64,000 nucleotides of DNA from Pannonibacter sp. SL95 (GCF_026672425.1 NZ_JAPPRC010000006.1:124001-188000), one strand, 5' to 3'. Numbered from the stretch's first letter, positions 26,753 to 36,060 are shown. Made by a program: numbers and translations. Notes: generated from the letters alone by a model not told the origin.

Positions 26753-27178
26753 CTAGCTGCGGCGGTAGTAGCTGTTGGTCATCGGGCCGTAGCGATTGGG
26801 GCCGGTGTTGCCCGGAACGAAGCCGAGGACAAAGATGCCGATGATGTTGATGCCAGGCACGAAGGCGAGCAGGGCCAGCAATCCGGGCAGCCCGAGATCC
26901 TGCAGCCGCTTGATCACCAGCGCCAGCTCGACAGCGGTGATGGCCAGAAAAAGAAACGGGAACAAGGGGTTGGACGACAGGAAGTCCGCCATCTGAAGGG
27001 CGGCGAGATCCGTCTCCGGCGGCAATGACTTGACCCACATGTTGGCCGCGATGGCGATGACGATCCACAGGAGGACCAGCGCGAGCCAATAGGGCTTGCG
27101 GCCCAGACGGCCGATCGGGCTGAGGAACAGCCAGAGAAAGCCGGGTGCCGTGTTGGCTGGGGGGAGGTCATGCTGCAT
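26753..27178 (-). CDS. DUF805 family membrane protein
   Basis: Protein of 141 residues. The opening FLWLFLSPIGRLGRKPYWLALVLLW and later VIKRLQDLGLPGLLALLAFVPGINIIG are characteristic of the DUF805 family of small integral membrane proteins (three to four helices), and GFVPGNTGPNRYGP is the usual tail. Function is unknown across the family. The ATG was preferred over an upstream TTG that has GGGAGG poorly placed. It is upstream of dapE by 55 bp and divergent from a DUF2189 gene. Confidence 0.8.
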   Translation of the reverse strand: MQHDLPPANTAPGFLWLFLSPIGRLGRKPYWLALVLLWIVIAIAANMWVKSLPPETDLAALQMADFLSSNPLFPFLFLAITAVELALVIKRLQDLGLPGLLALLAFVPGINIIGIFVLGFVPGNTGPNRYGPMTNSYYRRS

Positions 27179-27362
27179 CTGGAAACCGGTCTGTTCGAAA
27201 CTTTCGCCTCCCGCAGGTAGTGCCAAGCGGTCGGCGGATCAAGCGGAAGCGTCGAAGGGGCAGAAAAAGACACGGTCAGACTACCGGAAACTACGGTTGG
27301 CCTTGCGACAAATTCAGGTCAATCTGGGAGAAAACAACGACACTTCCGGAGAAAACGCAGCC

Positions 27363-28256
27363 ATGCAGATCGAGGACACCGCGCCCGCTTCTTCCACCCC
27401 CCCTTCCGCCCCTGCGGCACCGGTGACACGGCCCGATCCGGTGGTGATGGTGATCGAGGTGGAGGACATCGTCGACGCACTGGCGGAGGGCCTGCGCGAC
27501 TTCCGAAGGGCACCGCAGTACGGCCTGTTTTTCGGAGCGATCTATGCGCTCGGCGGGTTGTTCATCATCCTGACCGCCTCCGCGCTGCACATGAGCTACC
27601 TCAGCTATCCGCTCGCCGCCGGCTTTGCGCTGGTCGGGCCTTTCATTGCCTGCGGCCTCTATGAGGTCAGCCGCCGGATCGAGAGCAACCAGCCGCTGAG
27701 CTGGTCAGACGTGCTCGGGGTGATCTGGGCGCAGCGGGGCAAGGAAATCGCCTGGATGGCGTTTGTGGTGCTGTTCGTGATGATCATGTGGATGTACCAG
27801 GTGCGCTTGCTGCTGGCGTTGTTCCTTGGCTTCCAGTCCTTTGCCTCGTTCGGCGAGTTTGTCGAGACCGTGATCTCGACGCCCGAGGGGCTGATGTTCC
27901 TGGCGATCGGCCATGTGGTCGGGGCGTTGCTGTCGGTGGTGCTGTTCTCGCTGACGGTGATCTCGTTCCCGCTGCTGATGGATCAGGACCGGGATTTCAT
28001 CACGGCGATGATCACCAGTGTCCGGGCGGTGGTGGCCTCGCCGGTGCCGATGATCGGCTGGGCGCTGGTGGTGACCGTGACGCTGATCATCTCGATGGTG
28101 CCGGCCTTCATCGGCCTGATCATCACCCTGCCGGTCCTCGGGCATACGACCTGGCACATCTACCGCAGCTGCGTGCTGCCGGCTCCGCCGGTCGAGGCGG
28201 ATCAGCCGTCCGAGCCCTCGCCGTCGTCGTCGTCCACGTCGACTGCATCTGCCTGA
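27363..28256 (+). CDS. DUF2189 family integral membrane protein
   Basis: Protein of 297 residues with a Pro/Ala-rich N-terminus and about six membrane helices. The section [23 protein letters not shown] near 55 and [25 protein letters not shown] near 80 are DUF2189 hallmarks. The family is widespread in alphaproteobacteria and has no established role, although some members accompany terminal oxidase genes. The last 55 bp, encoding an acidic Ser-rich tail, overlap tail-to-tail with truA on the other strand. CGGAG lies about 12 bases before the ATG. Confidence 0.82.
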   Translation: MQIEDTAPASSTPPSAPAAPVTRPDPVVMVIEVEDIVDALAEGLRDFRRAPQYGLFFGAIYALGGLFIILTASALHMSYLSYPLAAGFALVGPFIACGLYEVSRRIESNQPLSWSDVLGVIWAQRGKEIAWMAFVVLFVMIMWMYQVRLLLALFLGFQSFASFGEFVETVISTPEGLMFLAIGHVVGALLSVVLFSLTVISFPLLMDQDRDFITAMITSVRAVVASPVPMIGWALVVTVTLIISMVPAFIGLIITLPVLGHTTWHIYRSCVLPAPPVEADQPSEPSPSSSSTSTASA

Positions 28257-29053
28257 ACATCCCCGCGCGCTGCCGCAAGCCAGGCGGCGCGCGAGGCCAG
28301 ATCCACCTCGGCCGGCCGGTAGTCCACTCGCGTCAGATAGAGCCCGTCGGGCGGGGCAACCGGACCGCAGGCCTTGCGGTCGCGCGCGGCAAGCGCGGCA
28401 CGGACGTCATCGGCGGTCCAGCGGCCTTCCCCTACCAGGCGCAATGTGCCGACCATCGAGCGGACCTGATTGTGCAGGAACGACCGCGACGCGCATTCGG
28501 CGATGACCTCGTCGCCCTCTCGGCGCACGGTAAAGACCTCCAGCGTCTTCTCGGGGCTTTTCGCCTGGCAGCGGGTGTGGCGGAAAGTCGTGAAGTCGTG
28601 GTGGCCGACAAAGACCTGCGCAGCCTCATGCATCGCGGCGGCGTCGAGATCCGGCTTCACGTGCCAGACCAGCCCACGCTCGAAGGTGACCGGGGGAACC
28701 CGATTGAGGATGCGATAGCGATAGGCGCGGCGGATGGCGGAAAACCGGGCATCAAAGCCGTCATGCATCTTCTCGCAGGCCATGATCGCCACCGGATCCG
28801 GCAGGCAATGGAAGTTCAGGGCGCCCATCACCGTCTCGGCTGGCCAGTCGCGCGTCAGGTCGACATGCGCGACCTGCCCGGTGGCATGGACGCCCGTGTC
28901 GGTGCGGCCAGCGCCGCCGATGGTGATGTCCTCGCCGCAGAAGGATTTCACGGCGCGTTCGATCACGGCCTGGACCGAGGGACCGTTGGCCTGCCGCTGC
29001 CAGCCGACAAAGGGGCGGCCGTCATATTCGATGGTCAGCTTGTAACGCGGCAT
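28202..29053 (-). CDS. truA: tRNA pseudouridine(38-40) synthase
   Basis: Converts uridines 38-40 of tRNA anticodon stems to pseudouridine. It has 283 residues, slightly longer than the typical 245-270. The catalytic aspartate is Asp52 in [12 protein letters not shown]. The start is [12 protein letters not shown], the classic TruA opening, 4 bp after the stop of the GNAT gene, so the two are probably co-transcribed with fmt further upstream. The C-terminal extension is strongly acidic ([15 protein letters not shown]) and its 55-bp coding stretch overlaps the DUF2189 gene on the plus strand. Confidence 0.94.
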   Translation of the reverse strand: MPRYKLTIEYDGRPFVGWQRQANGPSVQAVIERAVKSFCGEDITIGGAGRTDTGVHATGQVAHVDLTRDWPAETVMGALNFHCLPDPVAIMACEKMHDGFDARFSAIRRAYRYRILNRVPPVTFERGLVWHVKPDLDAAAMHEAAQVFVGHHDFTTFRHTRCQAKSPEKTLEVFTVRREGDEVIAECASRSFLHNQVRSMVGTLRLVGEGRWTADDVRAALAARDRKACGPVAPPDGLYLTRVDYRPAEVDLASRAAWLAAARGDVQADAVDVDDDDGEGSDG

Positions 29054-29057
29054 TGCC

Positions 29058-29591
29058 CTATTCGAACTCCTCGAAGGGAGAGGCGAAACTGACCTCGACG
29101 GGCAGATCGTGGCTGCCCGCTTCGCTGAGGGCCAGCGCCATGAAGGCCGCACCGGCATAGGGCGCCTGGACCTTTTTTGCCAGCTCAGCATCGAAGCCGA
29201 AGCGCGGGTAATAGGCCGGCGGACCCAGAACAAGGACCAGATCCTCGCCAAGCCGGCGCAGGTCCTCAAGGCCGGCCCGGATCAGGGCCGAGCCTATGCC
29301 GGTGCGCTGCAGGTCCGGATGTACCGAAACGGGAGCAAGGCAGGAAATCTGCAGCCGGTGGCCAGCTCCAGCCCCGGTCACGCGGCTGAAGGCGACATGA
29401 CCGGCAACGCGGCCATCGTCTGTGCGGGCGAGCAACTCGAGCACCAAGGCCCCGCAATGGCGCAGGTTGTGCACGAGCCTGACCTCGGCCTCCTGCCCGA
29501 AGGCCGCCCGAATGACATCGGCCACCGCCGCCTCGTCATTGGCGCCAACCGGGTGAATGCTGATCCTTGGCGTGTTGCTCAGATCGCTCAT
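29058..29591 (-). CDS. GNAT-family N-acetyltransferase
   Basis: Protein of 177 residues with the GNAT fold: strand segments [11 protein letters not shown] and [27 protein letters not shown], where the acetyl-CoA pyrophosphate loop is QRTGIGSAL near 96-104, and [17 protein letters not shown] near 119-135 as commonly found in this subgroup. The substrate is unknown. AAGGA seven bases before the ATG supports this start. A longer frame upstream runs through the inverted-repeat element and is not credible. It is inserted between fmt and truA, which are often neighbours. Confidence 0.85.
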   Translation of the reverse strand: MSDLSNTPRISIHPVGANDEAAVADVIRAAFGQEAEVRLVHNLRHCGALVLELLARTDDGRVAGHVAFSRVTGAGAGHRLQISCLAPVSVHPDLQRTGIGSALIRAGLEDLRRLGEDLVLVLGPPAYYPRFGFDAELAKKVQAPYAGAAFMALALSEAGSHDLPVEVSFASPFEEFE

Positions 29592-29660
29592 ACGGTGTCC
29601 TTTTTTCGCTCTTCCTTCAGGAACACTGCTTCGATTGCAGATCCTGTTCCGATGGCGAGG

Positions 29661-29846
29661 CCTTTCCGCGCCCCTCCCCCTGGTGGGGAGGGGGGAGGGG
29701 TGGGGGGAATGCATCTCCCGCCGGTATAGTATCGAACCGCCGTCCTCTGCCATTGCATCTTTTAAAAGAGAACCGTCAAGGACTACCGCCAGCACCGAGC
29801 CCCCCACCCCTTACCCCTCCCCACCAGGGGGAGGGGGGCTGAGAGG
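29661..29846. repeat. 186-bp element with 47-bp imperfect terminal inverted repeats
   Basis: Left arm 29661-29707 and right arm 29800-29846 are inverted copies matching at about 42 of 47 positions, separated by 92 bp. Each arm contains an inner palindrome (CCCCTCCCC with GGGGAGGGG around CTGGT). Near the centre is a perfect 12-bp palindrome, TCTTTTAAAAGA (29758-29769). It lies in the 295-bp gap between fmt and the GNAT gene and encodes nothing. The structure is that of a MITE-like or composite intergenic palindromic element. Its family is not recognised. Confidence 0.75.
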
Positions 29847-29886
29847 CTGTGCCACACGGTCTTAGCGCTTTCGTTTCTCGCCCCGA

Positions 29887-30825
29887 TCAGGCGATCACGT
29901 CGCCCGCTGTCAGCTTGGCGCCGCGCTGGAATTCCTCGCCCGGCATCGGCTTCTTGCCGGCGCGCTGGACAGTGACCAGGCGGATGGCGCCGGTGCCGCA
30001 GGCGATCACCGGGTCGCCGGAGACATCCAGCACGGTTCCAGGTGTGCCGGACCCGTCGGCCAGCTTCGAGCGCAGAACCTTGACCCGTTCCCCCTTGCCG
30101 GCAAGCACGGGCTCGCACCAGGCGCCGGGGAAGGGCGACAGCCCGCGGATGTGATTGTGGACCTCGGTCGCCGGCCGCGTCCAGTCGATCCGCGTTTCAT
30201 CCTTGGAGAGTTTGGAGGCGTAGGTCACGCCGTCTTCGGACTGGGGCGTCTGGCCAAGCGCATTGCGCGACAGGGCGGCCAGGGCGCGGACCATGAGATC
30301 GCCTCCGAGCGCCGACAGCCGGTCATGCAGCTCGCCGGCGGTCATGTCCGGCCCGATGGCCAGCGTCTCGGACATGCAGACCGGACCCGTATCGAGGCCG
30401 GCTTCCATGCGCATGACCTGAACGGCGGTTTCCGTGTCGCCGGCCATGATGGCGCGGTTGATGGGAGCAGCACCGCGCCAGCGCGGCAGCATCGAGGCAT
30501 GAAGGTTGAGGCAGCCTTCGCGCGGAGCATCCAGCACCGCCTGCGGCAGCAGCAGCCCATAGGCGACCACCACGGCGACATCAGCGTCGTGGCTGGCAAA
30601 GACATCCTGTTCCTCGGTGCCTTTCAGCGATTTCGGCGTGAACACCGGGATGCCAAGCGCCTCGGCGGCTTCGTGCACGGGCGACTTCTTCAGCTCCATG
30701 CCGCGGCCGGCGGGCCGGGGCGGCTGGCTGTAGCAGGCGACGATGTCATGGCCCTGGCCGACGATTTCCATGAGGGTGGGCACGGAAAAGTCCGGGGTAC
30801 CCATGAAGACGATGCGAAGGGTCAT
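29887..30825 (-). CDS. fmt: methionyl-tRNA formyltransferase
   Basis: Formylates initiator Met-tRNA using 10-formyl-tetrahydrofolate. It has 312 residues, the standard length. [18 protein letters not shown] is the canonical start, and the catalytic and folate-binding region [16 protein letters not shown] spans 107-122 with His109. A C-terminal OB-like domain (about 205-305) binds tRNA. It is upstream of the GNAT and truA genes on the same strand, separated from them by the inverted-repeat element. The partner enzyme Def is encoded 6 kb away on the other strand. Confidence 0.95.
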   Translation of the reverse strand: MTLRIVFMGTPDFSVPTLMEIVGQGHDIVACYSQPPRPAGRGMELKKSPVHEAAEALGIPVFTPKSLKGTEEQDVFASHDADVAVVVAYGLLLPQAVLDAPREGCLNLHASMLPRWRGAAPINRAIMAGDTETAVQVMRMEAGLDTGPVCMSETLAIGPDMTAGELHDRLSALGGDLMVRALAALSRNALGQTPQSEDGVTYASKLSKDETRIDWTRPATEVHNHIRGLSPFPGAWCEPVLAGKGERVKVLRSKLADGSGTPGTVLDVSGDPVIACGTGAIRLVTVQRAGKKPMPGEEFQRGAKLTAGDVIA

Positions 30826-30869
30826 GTGCGTCCAGTGTCCAGGTTTGGAGTGCCGCTCTTATGGCGCAG

Positions 30870-31502
30870 TCAGGCAAGGCCCGGCAACAGCACTTTGAGG
30901 CTGGCGACCATCATTTCCATGGCGATGGCGGCCAGCAGCATGCCCATGATGCGGCTCATGATGCTGGTGGCGGTCTCGCCCATCATGCGGCCGAGAAGGG
31001 GGGCGGCCAGCAGCGTCGCGGCCATCAGGGCGATGGTGAGGCCGAGCGCCGCAGCATAGGCGATGTCATCCGCCCGGTCGACGGCTTCGCCGCGGAAGAT
31101 GATCAGCGTGGTGATGGTGCCAGGACCCAGCAGCATCGGCACGGCCAGGGGATAGATGCCGGGGTTGCCGGCAAAGGCCTGGCGGCGGCGCTCCTCGTCG
31201 GTGCCATGGTGCACGTTGCTCTGCTCGCCCGAAACCAGATTGATGGCAATCAGGAGGATGAGGAAGCCACCGGCCAGGCGGAAGGCATCAAGAGAAATGC
31301 CGAACAGCGTCAGGATGGCCTCACCGGTGAAGGAGACCACAACGGCACCGATGGTCAGGCCGGCGATGGCGGTGATGGCGACGCTGCGTTGCTCCGCCGG
31401 GGTGCGGCCGGCGGTCAGGCTCAGGAACACAGGCAGGTTCGCCGGCGGGCTGACGATGGCGATCAGTGCGGCAAACATCTTCAGGAAGAAGGCCTGATCC
31501 AT
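30870..31502 (-). CDS. MarC family integral membrane protein
   Basis: Protein of 210 residues with six membrane segments. Family traits include SPPANLPVFLSLTAGRTPAEQR near 20-40, a central GGFLILLIAINLVSG, and AVPMLLGPGTITTLIIF near 120-136. MarC proteins are inner-membrane proteins whose transport role has never been shown, and the old link with multiple antibiotic resistance was not upheld. It lies 44 bp upstream of fmt on the same strand. The ATG at 31502 gives the family-typical start MDQAFFLKMF. Confidence 0.88.
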   Translation of the reverse strand: MDQAFFLKMFAALIAIVSPPANLPVFLSLTAGRTPAEQRSVAITAIAGLTIGAVVVSFTGEAILTLFGISLDAFRLAGGFLILLIAINLVSGEQSNVHHGTDEERRRQAFAGNPGIYPLAVPMLLGPGTITTLIIFRGEAVDRADDIAYAAALGLTIALMAATLLAAPLLGRMMGETATSIMSRIMGMLLAAIAMEMMVASLKVLLPGLA

Positions 31503-31656
31503 GAGGGCTCCGGTGCAAAAAGCCCGCGCAGTGGCTGGCGCGGGCACATGATGGCATGGACCCGGTTTACACGCAGAATGGCGGAACAGAAAGGGGGAGG
31601 GGCCGTCTGGGTGGGGGACAGGTGTTTTGCGGCTTTGCCCGGAGTTGGGCGCGGTA

Positions 31657-31689
31657 TGGATCCCCGCACGGGGGCGGGGATGACCGGAG
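31657..31689 (+). repeat. short palindromic repeat, copy 1
   Basis: TGGATCCCCGC and GCGGGGATGACCGGAG around a short G-rich loop. The 8-bp core arms are ATCCCCGC and GCGGGGAT. Copies 1, 2 and 4 share the same loop and the same right flank. Confidence 0.85.
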
Positions 31690-31762
31690 TGGGTGGAGGA
31701 ATGCCGGGACCCTGAATGCCTCAGCGCTTAAGGCTTGCGGTTGATCGTGCCGCAGCGCTGCG

Positions 31763-31795
31763 TGGATCCCCGCACGGGGGCGGGGATGACCGGAG
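31763..31795 (+). repeat. short palindromic repeat, copy 2
   Basis: Same 33-bp unit as copy 1, in the same orientation, 73 bp further on. The left flank CCGCAGCG...CG resembles that of copy 4, so similarity may extend beyond the palindrome. Confidence 0.85.
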
Positions 31796-31879
31796 AGAAT
31801 GAGGGTTCTACTGGTTGCGGCAAACTTACGACTTTCCTGCCTCCAGTTACTGCCCAATTTCCAAACACATCCTTTCGGC

Positions 31880-31908
31880 GGTCATCCCCGCCTTGTGCGG
31901 GGATCCAC
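31880..31908 (-). repeat. short palindromic repeat, copy 3, inverted
   Basis: Reads GGTCATCCCCGCC...GGGGATCC on the plus strand, so it is in the opposite orientation to copies 1 and 2. Its loop (CACAAGG when read on the minus strand) matches copy 6 at 59.8 kb rather than its neighbours. It ends 19 bp before the GIY-YIG start codon. Confidence 0.82.
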
Positions 31909-31927
31909 ATCTGCCTATCGTTTCGAG

Positions 31928-32215
31928 ATGGCCTTTTATGTCTATCTGCTGGCGAGCGGCAGACAGGGAACCTTTTATGTGGGCGTGACCAATGATCTCG
32001 CCCGCCGGGTTCACGAACATAAGGAGAAGACGGGGAGCGTCTTTACGCGCCGCTATGGCGTCGACCAGCTTGTTTACTACGAAACCTACGACAGGCCTGA
32101 CGAGGCCATCCGCCGCGAGAAGCGGCTGAAGCGGTGGCCGCGGGACTGGAAGGTCCGGACAATCGAGGCATTCAATCCCGGCTGGCGAGATCTTTATGAA
32201 GACTTGAACCTCTGA
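31928..32215 (+). CDS. GIY-YIG family small nuclease
   Basis: Single-domain protein of 95 residues from the COG2827-type GIY-YIG group. The GIY strand appears as FYVYLLAS (3-10) and the YIG strand as FYVGV (16-20). NDLARRVHEHK (22-32) supplies the conserved arginine, and REKRLKRW (63-70) the conserved acidic residue. The family cuts DNA in other contexts, but these stand-alone members have no settled role. The ATG gives the family-typical start MAFYVYLLAS, and the frame upstream runs through palindrome copy 3. The gene is alone, divergent from marC and convergent with dapD, with palindromic repeats on both sides. Confidence 0.88.
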   Translation: MAFYVYLLASGRQGTFYVGVTNDLARRVHEHKEKTGSVFTRRYGVDQLVYYETYDRPDEAIRREKRLKRWPRDWKVRTIEAFNPGWRDLYEDLNL

Positions 32216-32233
32216 CCGGTTCTTGCCGCAGCG

Positions 32234-32266
32234 TGGATCCCCGCACGGGGGCGGGGATGACCGGAG
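32234..32266 (+). repeat. short palindromic repeat, copy 4
   Basis: Same 33-bp unit and flank as copies 1 and 2, starting 18 bp after the stop codon of the GIY-YIG gene. Confidence 0.85.
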
Positions 32267-32313
32267 TGGGTGTGCCAGGGACGGCGAGGCGGCCGTGGGT
32301 ATTACGGCGTCGC

Positions 32314-32342
32314 GTCGATCCCCGCACGGGGCGGGGATGACT
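32314..32342 (+). repeat. short palindromic repeat, copy 5
   Basis: A slightly diverged unit (CGATCCCCGC... GCGGGGATGACTG) with one G fewer in the loop, 47 bp after copy 4 and 53 bp before the end of dapD. Confidence 0.8.
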
Positions 32343-32395
32343 GCGGTGAGAGGGGCAAGTGCCCCAATCGGTCCCGGACGACGCGCGGAGGCTGC

Positions 32396-33247
32396 TCAGT
32401 CGCGCAGGAGTTCGTTGATGGCGGTCTTGGCGCGGGTCTGGGCGTCGACGCGCTTGACGATGACGGCGCAGGACAGGCTCGGGCCCGGGGTGCCGTCCGG
32501 AAGCGGCTTGCCCGGCATGGCGCCCGGGACCACGACGGAATAGGCCGGCACTTCGCCGATGAAGACTTCACCGGTGGTGCGGTCGATGATCTTGGTCGAG
32601 GCGCTGATGAAGACGCCCATGGACAGGACCGCGCCTTCGCGCACGATCACGCCTTCGACGACTTCCGAACGGGCGCCGATGAAGCAATTGTCCTCGATGA
32701 TGACCGGGCCGGCCTGCAGCGGCTCGAGCACGCCGCCGATACCGACGCCGCCGGACAGATGCACGTTCTTGCCGATCTGGGCGCAGGAGCCGACGGTGGC
32801 CCAGGTGTCGACCATGGTGCCTTCATCAACATAGGCGCCGAGGTTGACGAAGGAGGGCATCAGCACCACGCCCTTGCCGATGAAGGCCGAGCGGCGAACG
32901 ATGCAGCCCGGAACGGCGCGGAAGCCGGCTTCCTCGAAGTTGACACCGCTCCAGCCGTCGAACTTGGACGGAACCTTGTCCCACCAGGTCGCCTGACCCG
33001 GGCCGCCCTTGATCACGTCCATCGGGTTGAGGCGGAAGGACAGAAGCACAGCCTTCTTTGCCCACTGGTTCACGTGCCAGGCGCCGTTCTCCTGCTTCTC
33101 GGCAACGCGCAGCTGGCCGCGATCAAGAAGGTTCAGCGTGGTCTCGACCGCGTCGCGGGCCTCGCCCCGGGTGCTGGTGTCGATCGTGGCGCGGTTCTCG
33201 AAGGCGGCGTCAATGGTGGCGGCAAGCTGGGCAAGATCGTGCGACAT
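32396..33247 (-). CDS. dapD: 2,3,4,5-tetrahydropyridine-2,6-dicarboxylate N-succinyltransferase
   Basis: Trimeric left-handed beta-helix enzyme of the succinylase branch of lysine/diaminopimelate synthesis, 283 residues. The N-terminal helical region ([20 protein letters not shown]) is followed from about 105 by hexapeptide repeats ([50 protein letters not shown]) and the C-terminal extension with [12 protein letters not shown]. It provides the substrate chain that DapE later desuccinylates. It is divergent from a DMT transporter gene and follows the palindrome cluster. Confidence 0.96.
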   Translation of the reverse strand: MSHDLAQLAATIDAAFENRATIDTSTRGEARDAVETTLNLLDRGQLRVAEKQENGAWHVNQWAKKAVLLSFRLNPMDVIKGGPGQATWWDKVPSKFDGWSGVNFEEAGFRAVPGCIVRRSAFIGKGVVLMPSFVNLGAYVDEGTMVDTWATVGSCAQIGKNVHLSGGVGIGGVLEPLQAGPVIIEDNCFIGARSEVVEGVIVREGAVLSMGVFISASTKIIDRTTGEVFIGEVPAYSVVVPGAMPGKPLPDGTPGPSLSCAVIVKRVDAQTRAKTAINELLRD

Positions 33248-33432
33248 GGGTTTGTGCGGCTCCGCAGAGGAATGAAGATCTGTTCGCGCGGATAAAAGGC
33301 GGCGTACCGGTTTGAGTCAATGCTTGATGCGACTTGAGAAGCACTCAAGTGCGGCATTGGTGCCGGGCGTCTAGGGTGCAGCGCTGGCGAAGGCGGGAAT
33401 CGGTCCCGTGTCCACGCCAGCCGGAGCCGGAC

Positions 33433-34344
33433 ATGCCCCTGTGGATCGTCGTTACCCTGTTTGCCGCCTTCTGCCAGAACCTGCGCTCGGCCTTGCAGAA
33501 ACACCTGAAGGGACGGCTCGGCACGACGGGCGCGACGTTCGTGCGGTTTGGCTACGGTTTCCCTTTCGCGCTTGCCTATGTCGGTGTGCTGCATTGGGGC
33601 TTCGGCATGGCGCTGCCGGTGCCGGGGGCAGACTTTGCGGTGGCGGCGGTGCTGGGCGGGCTGGCACAGATCGGCGCGACCTTCCTGCTGGTGCATCTGT
33701 TTTCCTTCCGCAACTTCGCGGTCGGGACGGCCTACAGCAAGACCGAGCCGGTGCAGGCGGCGCTGTTCGGCGTCTTGATCCTGGGCGAGCATGTCGATCT
33801 CTCGGCCGCGATTGCCATTGCGGTCGGGGTGGCGGGCGTCATCCTCATTTCCATGGCGCGGGTGCCGATGACGGCCAAGGCGATCCTGGCCTCGCTGACG
33901 GGCAAGCCGGCGCTGATCGGGCTCGCCAGCGCGGCGTTGTTCGGCGCATCGGCCGCCTTCTACCGCGCCGCCTCGCTGGCGCTGGAGGGGCCGGGCTATC
34001 TGATGCAGGCCGCCTATGCGCTGGCAGTGGTGACGGCGTTCCAGTCGGTGGTGATGATCGTGTGGATGGCGCTGCGCGAACCGGATCAGCTGAAGGCGAG
34101 CTGTGTCCACTGGCGGCAGGCGGTGTGGGTCGGGCTGGTGGGCGTTGCCGGATCGGCGGGCTGGTTCACAGCGATGACGCTGCAGCAGGTGGCCTATGTG
34201 CGGGCGCTGGCACAGGTGGAGCTGGTGTTCACGCTGGCCTTCTCGTGGTTCGTGTTCCGCGAGCGGGCGAATGGCCGCGAGCTGGCCGGCTGCGTGCTGA
34301 TCGTGGCCGCGATCCTTGGCCTGTTATGGGGCCGGATGGGCTGA
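33433..34344 (+). CDS. DMT/EamA-type membrane transporter
   Basis: Protein of 303 residues with ten predicted membrane helices in two EamA-like halves: LRSALQKHLKGRLGTTGATFVRFGYGFPFALAYV in the first, and a second half beginning near TGKPALIGLASAALFGASAAFYRAASL. YSKTEPVQAALFGVLILGE and ALAQVELVFTLAFSWFVFRE are the usual conserved ends of the two repeats. The substrate is unknown; relatives export metabolites. GGAG lies six bases before the ATG. The 3' end overlaps a LysR gene on the other strand by 21 bp, so the regulator may control it, but this is inference. Confidence 0.85.
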   Translation: MPLWIVVTLFAAFCQNLRSALQKHLKGRLGTTGATFVRFGYGFPFALAYVGVLHWGFGMALPVPGADFAVAAVLGGLAQIGATFLLVHLFSFRNFAVGTAYSKTEPVQAALFGVLILGEHVDLSAAIAIAVGVAGVILISMARVPMTAKAILASLTGKPALIGLASAALFGASAAFYRAASLALEGPGYLMQAAYALAVVTAFQSVVMIVWMALREPDQLKASCVHWRQAVWVGLVGVAGSAGWFTAMTLQQVAYVRALAQVELVFTLAFSWFVFRERANGRELAGCVLIVAAILGLLWGRMG

Positions 34345-35229
34345 GGCCTGGCCGGTCGCGTCCTTTGAGGCGGCGGCGAAGAGCCAGTCGCGGAAGCCGG
34401 AGACCGGGCGGCTGAGCGGACGGCCGGGCGAGCGGACGAACCAGTAGCCGGTGTCGAGCTGCATCATCGGCCAGTCCGGCATGACCAGATGCCCGGCGGC
34501 CAGTTCCTGTGCCACGAAGCGGCGGTCGATGGCGATGGCCCCCATGCCGGCGACGGCGGCCTGGATGGCAAGATCGCGGCTTTCCAGCACCATCCCAGAC
34601 CCGGCGTCCGCGTGTTTCAGCCCGGCGTGGGCAAGCCACTTCGGCCAGTCATCGCGGCGCGAGGCGCTGTGCAGCAGGCGAAGGCCGGAAAGGCCGGGCT
34701 GGGCGGCGTTCATCTCGGGCTTCAAGAGGCGCGGCGCCATGGCGACGGCGAGATGCTCGCGCCACAGCAGCGTGCTCTCGATGCCGGGCCAGTCGCCGGT
34801 GCCAAGGCGAATGGCGCAGTCGTAGTTCTCGCGGTCGAGATCAATGACGCGGGTGGTCGCCGACAGCAGCAGTTCCACATCCGGCTGCACCGCCTGGAAA
34901 TCCGGCAGGCGCGGGATCAGCCAGCGGGTGGCGAAGGTGGAAACGGTCGAGATGCGCAGTTCGGTCCGGCCCCGGCGGCGGAAACTGTCGACGGCGGTCT
35001 CGATGCGCTCGAAGGCATCGCCAAGGCCAAGGGCGAGGCGCTTGCCTTCCTCGGTCAGGGTCAGGCCGCGGCCATCGCGCAGGACGAGGGTCGCGCCGAG
35101 CTCGCTCTCCAGCTTGCGCAGGAGATGCGACAGGGCGGAAGGCGAGACGCCGAGATCATCCGCCGCCTGCGCCGCCCGGCCGTGGCGGGCGAGGAGCGCA
35201 AAGGCATGAAGGGCGCGCAGGGAGACCAT
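34324..35229 (-). CDS. LysR-family transcriptional regulator, GcvA-like
   Basis: Regulator of 301 residues. The winged helix is at the N-terminus (LRALHAFALLARHGRAAQAADDLGVSPSALSHLLRKLESELGATLVLRDGRGLTLTEEG, about 4-63), followed by an effector-binding domain that contains WLIPRLPDFQAVQPDVELLL and YDCAIRLGTGDWPG, features of the GcvA/AmpR-type subgroup. The effector is unknown. The gene overlaps the DMT transporter by 21 bp at the 3' end. Its promoter lies in the 84 bp below the end of the phosphatase gene. Confidence 0.9.
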   Translation of the reverse strand: MVSLRALHAFALLARHGRAAQAADDLGVSPSALSHLLRKLESELGATLVLRDGRGLTLTEEGKRLALGLGDAFERIETAVDSFRRRGRTELRISTVSTFATRWLIPRLPDFQAVQPDVELLLSATTRVIDLDRENYDCAIRLGTGDWPGIESTLLWREHLAVAMAPRLLKPEMNAAQPGLSGLRLLHSASRRDDWPKWLAHAGLKHADAGSGMVLESRDLAIQAAVAGMGAIAIDRRFVAQELAAGHLVMPDWPMMQLDTGYWFVRSPGRPLSRPVSGFRDWLFAAASKDATGQASAHPAP

Positions 35230-35313
35230 GGTGGCTTTCGGCTGATGTGACTTGATGTTTTCTCAATACAGCCAAGGACGGTGTTGCGTCTATGGGTGGC
35301 GTTTGGGGCCGTC

Positions 35314-36060
35314 TCAGCCGGTCTTCAGGGCCCCCAGCACCGCGTGCAGGAAGCCGCCGAGGTCGTCGGTGGCAAAGTCCACATGGGGGGCGTCCTGGCC
35401 CTCCATTTCCCAGGCCTCGCGGAACACCTCGCGCGTGCCCTGCGGCACGATCAGCACGGTGCGCATGCCGAGCTTGTGCGGCACGAGCAGGTTGCGGGTG
35501 AGGTCCTCGAACATGGCCGCGCGCGCCGGGGCGACGCCGGTCTTCTTCAGGAACAGCTCGTAGGTCTCGCGGTTCGGCTTCGGCATCAGGCCAGCGGCGA
35601 CGATGTCGAAGATATCCTCGAAATGGTCGGTGATGCCGAGGGCCGCGGCCGTGCGTTCCGCGTGGGGACGGTCGCCGTTGGTGAAGATGAACTTGCGGCC
35701 CGGCAGGGCAGCAATCGCCTCGCCAAGCTTCGGGTCCGGCTGCACCGGCGAATAGTCGATGTCATGGACATAGGCGAGGAAGTCGTCGGGCTCGATCTGG
35801 TGTTCCAGCATCAGCCCGCGCAACGTCGTGCCGTAGTCGCGGTAATATTCCTTCTGGCGGATCCGCGCGGTGACCTCGTCCATCGACAGCAGCCTGGCGA
35901 TATACTCCGAGATGCGCTTGTCGATCTGCGCGAACAGGTTGACATGCGCCGGGTAGAGCGTGTTGTCGAGGTCGAACACCCAGGCCTCCACGCCAGTGAA
36001 GGCGCGAAGGTCGTAGGTGTGGGCGTGGCCGCCCTCGCCGGATCCGGGGGCGCCGCTCAC
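35314..36060 (-). CDS. HAD-family pyrimidine 5'-nucleotidase
   Basis: HAD hydrolase of 248 residues. Motif I is [11 protein letters not shown] with nucleophile Asp30 and Asp32, motif II the [11 protein letters not shown] stretch near 126, motif [14 protein letters not shown], and motif [12 protein letters not shown] near 187. FDLDNTLYP, the [11 protein letters not shown] segment and the [15 protein letters not shown] end are those of the Sdt1/pyrimidine 5'-nucleotidase group, which removes phosphate from UMP or CMP. Its start overlaps the argB stop by 4 bp (ATGA), a pairing common in related genomes. Confidence 0.88.
   Translation of the reverse strand: MSGAPGSGEGGHAHTYDLRAFTGVEAWVFDLDNTLYPAHVNLFAQIDKRISEYIARLLSMDEVTARIRQKEYYRDYGTTLRGLMLEHQIEPDDFLAYVHDIDYSPVQPDPKLGEAIAALPGRKFIFTNGDRPHAERTAAALGITDHFEDIFDIVAAGLMPKPNRETYELFLKKTGVAPARAAMFEDLTRNLLVPHKLGMRTVLIVPQGTREVFREAWEMEGQDAPHVDFATDDLGGFLHAVLGALKTG

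Larger units (their letters stand above)
31503..31927. other. intergenic region carrying three short palindromes
   Basis: A 425-bp gap between marC and the GIY-YIG gene with no coding region I can support. It holds three copies of the ATCCCCGC...GCGGGGAT palindrome, listed separately. The last of them ends 19 bp before the nuclease start codon. Any promoter of the divergent marC and GIY-YIG genes must lie here. Confidence 0.6.

Noticed and set aside
31657-32342. CRISPR array formed by the repeated palindromes
   Set aside because: Spacing is irregular (a coding gene lies in the middle), one unit is inverted, loops differ and no cas genes are near. The units are dispersed palindromic repeats.
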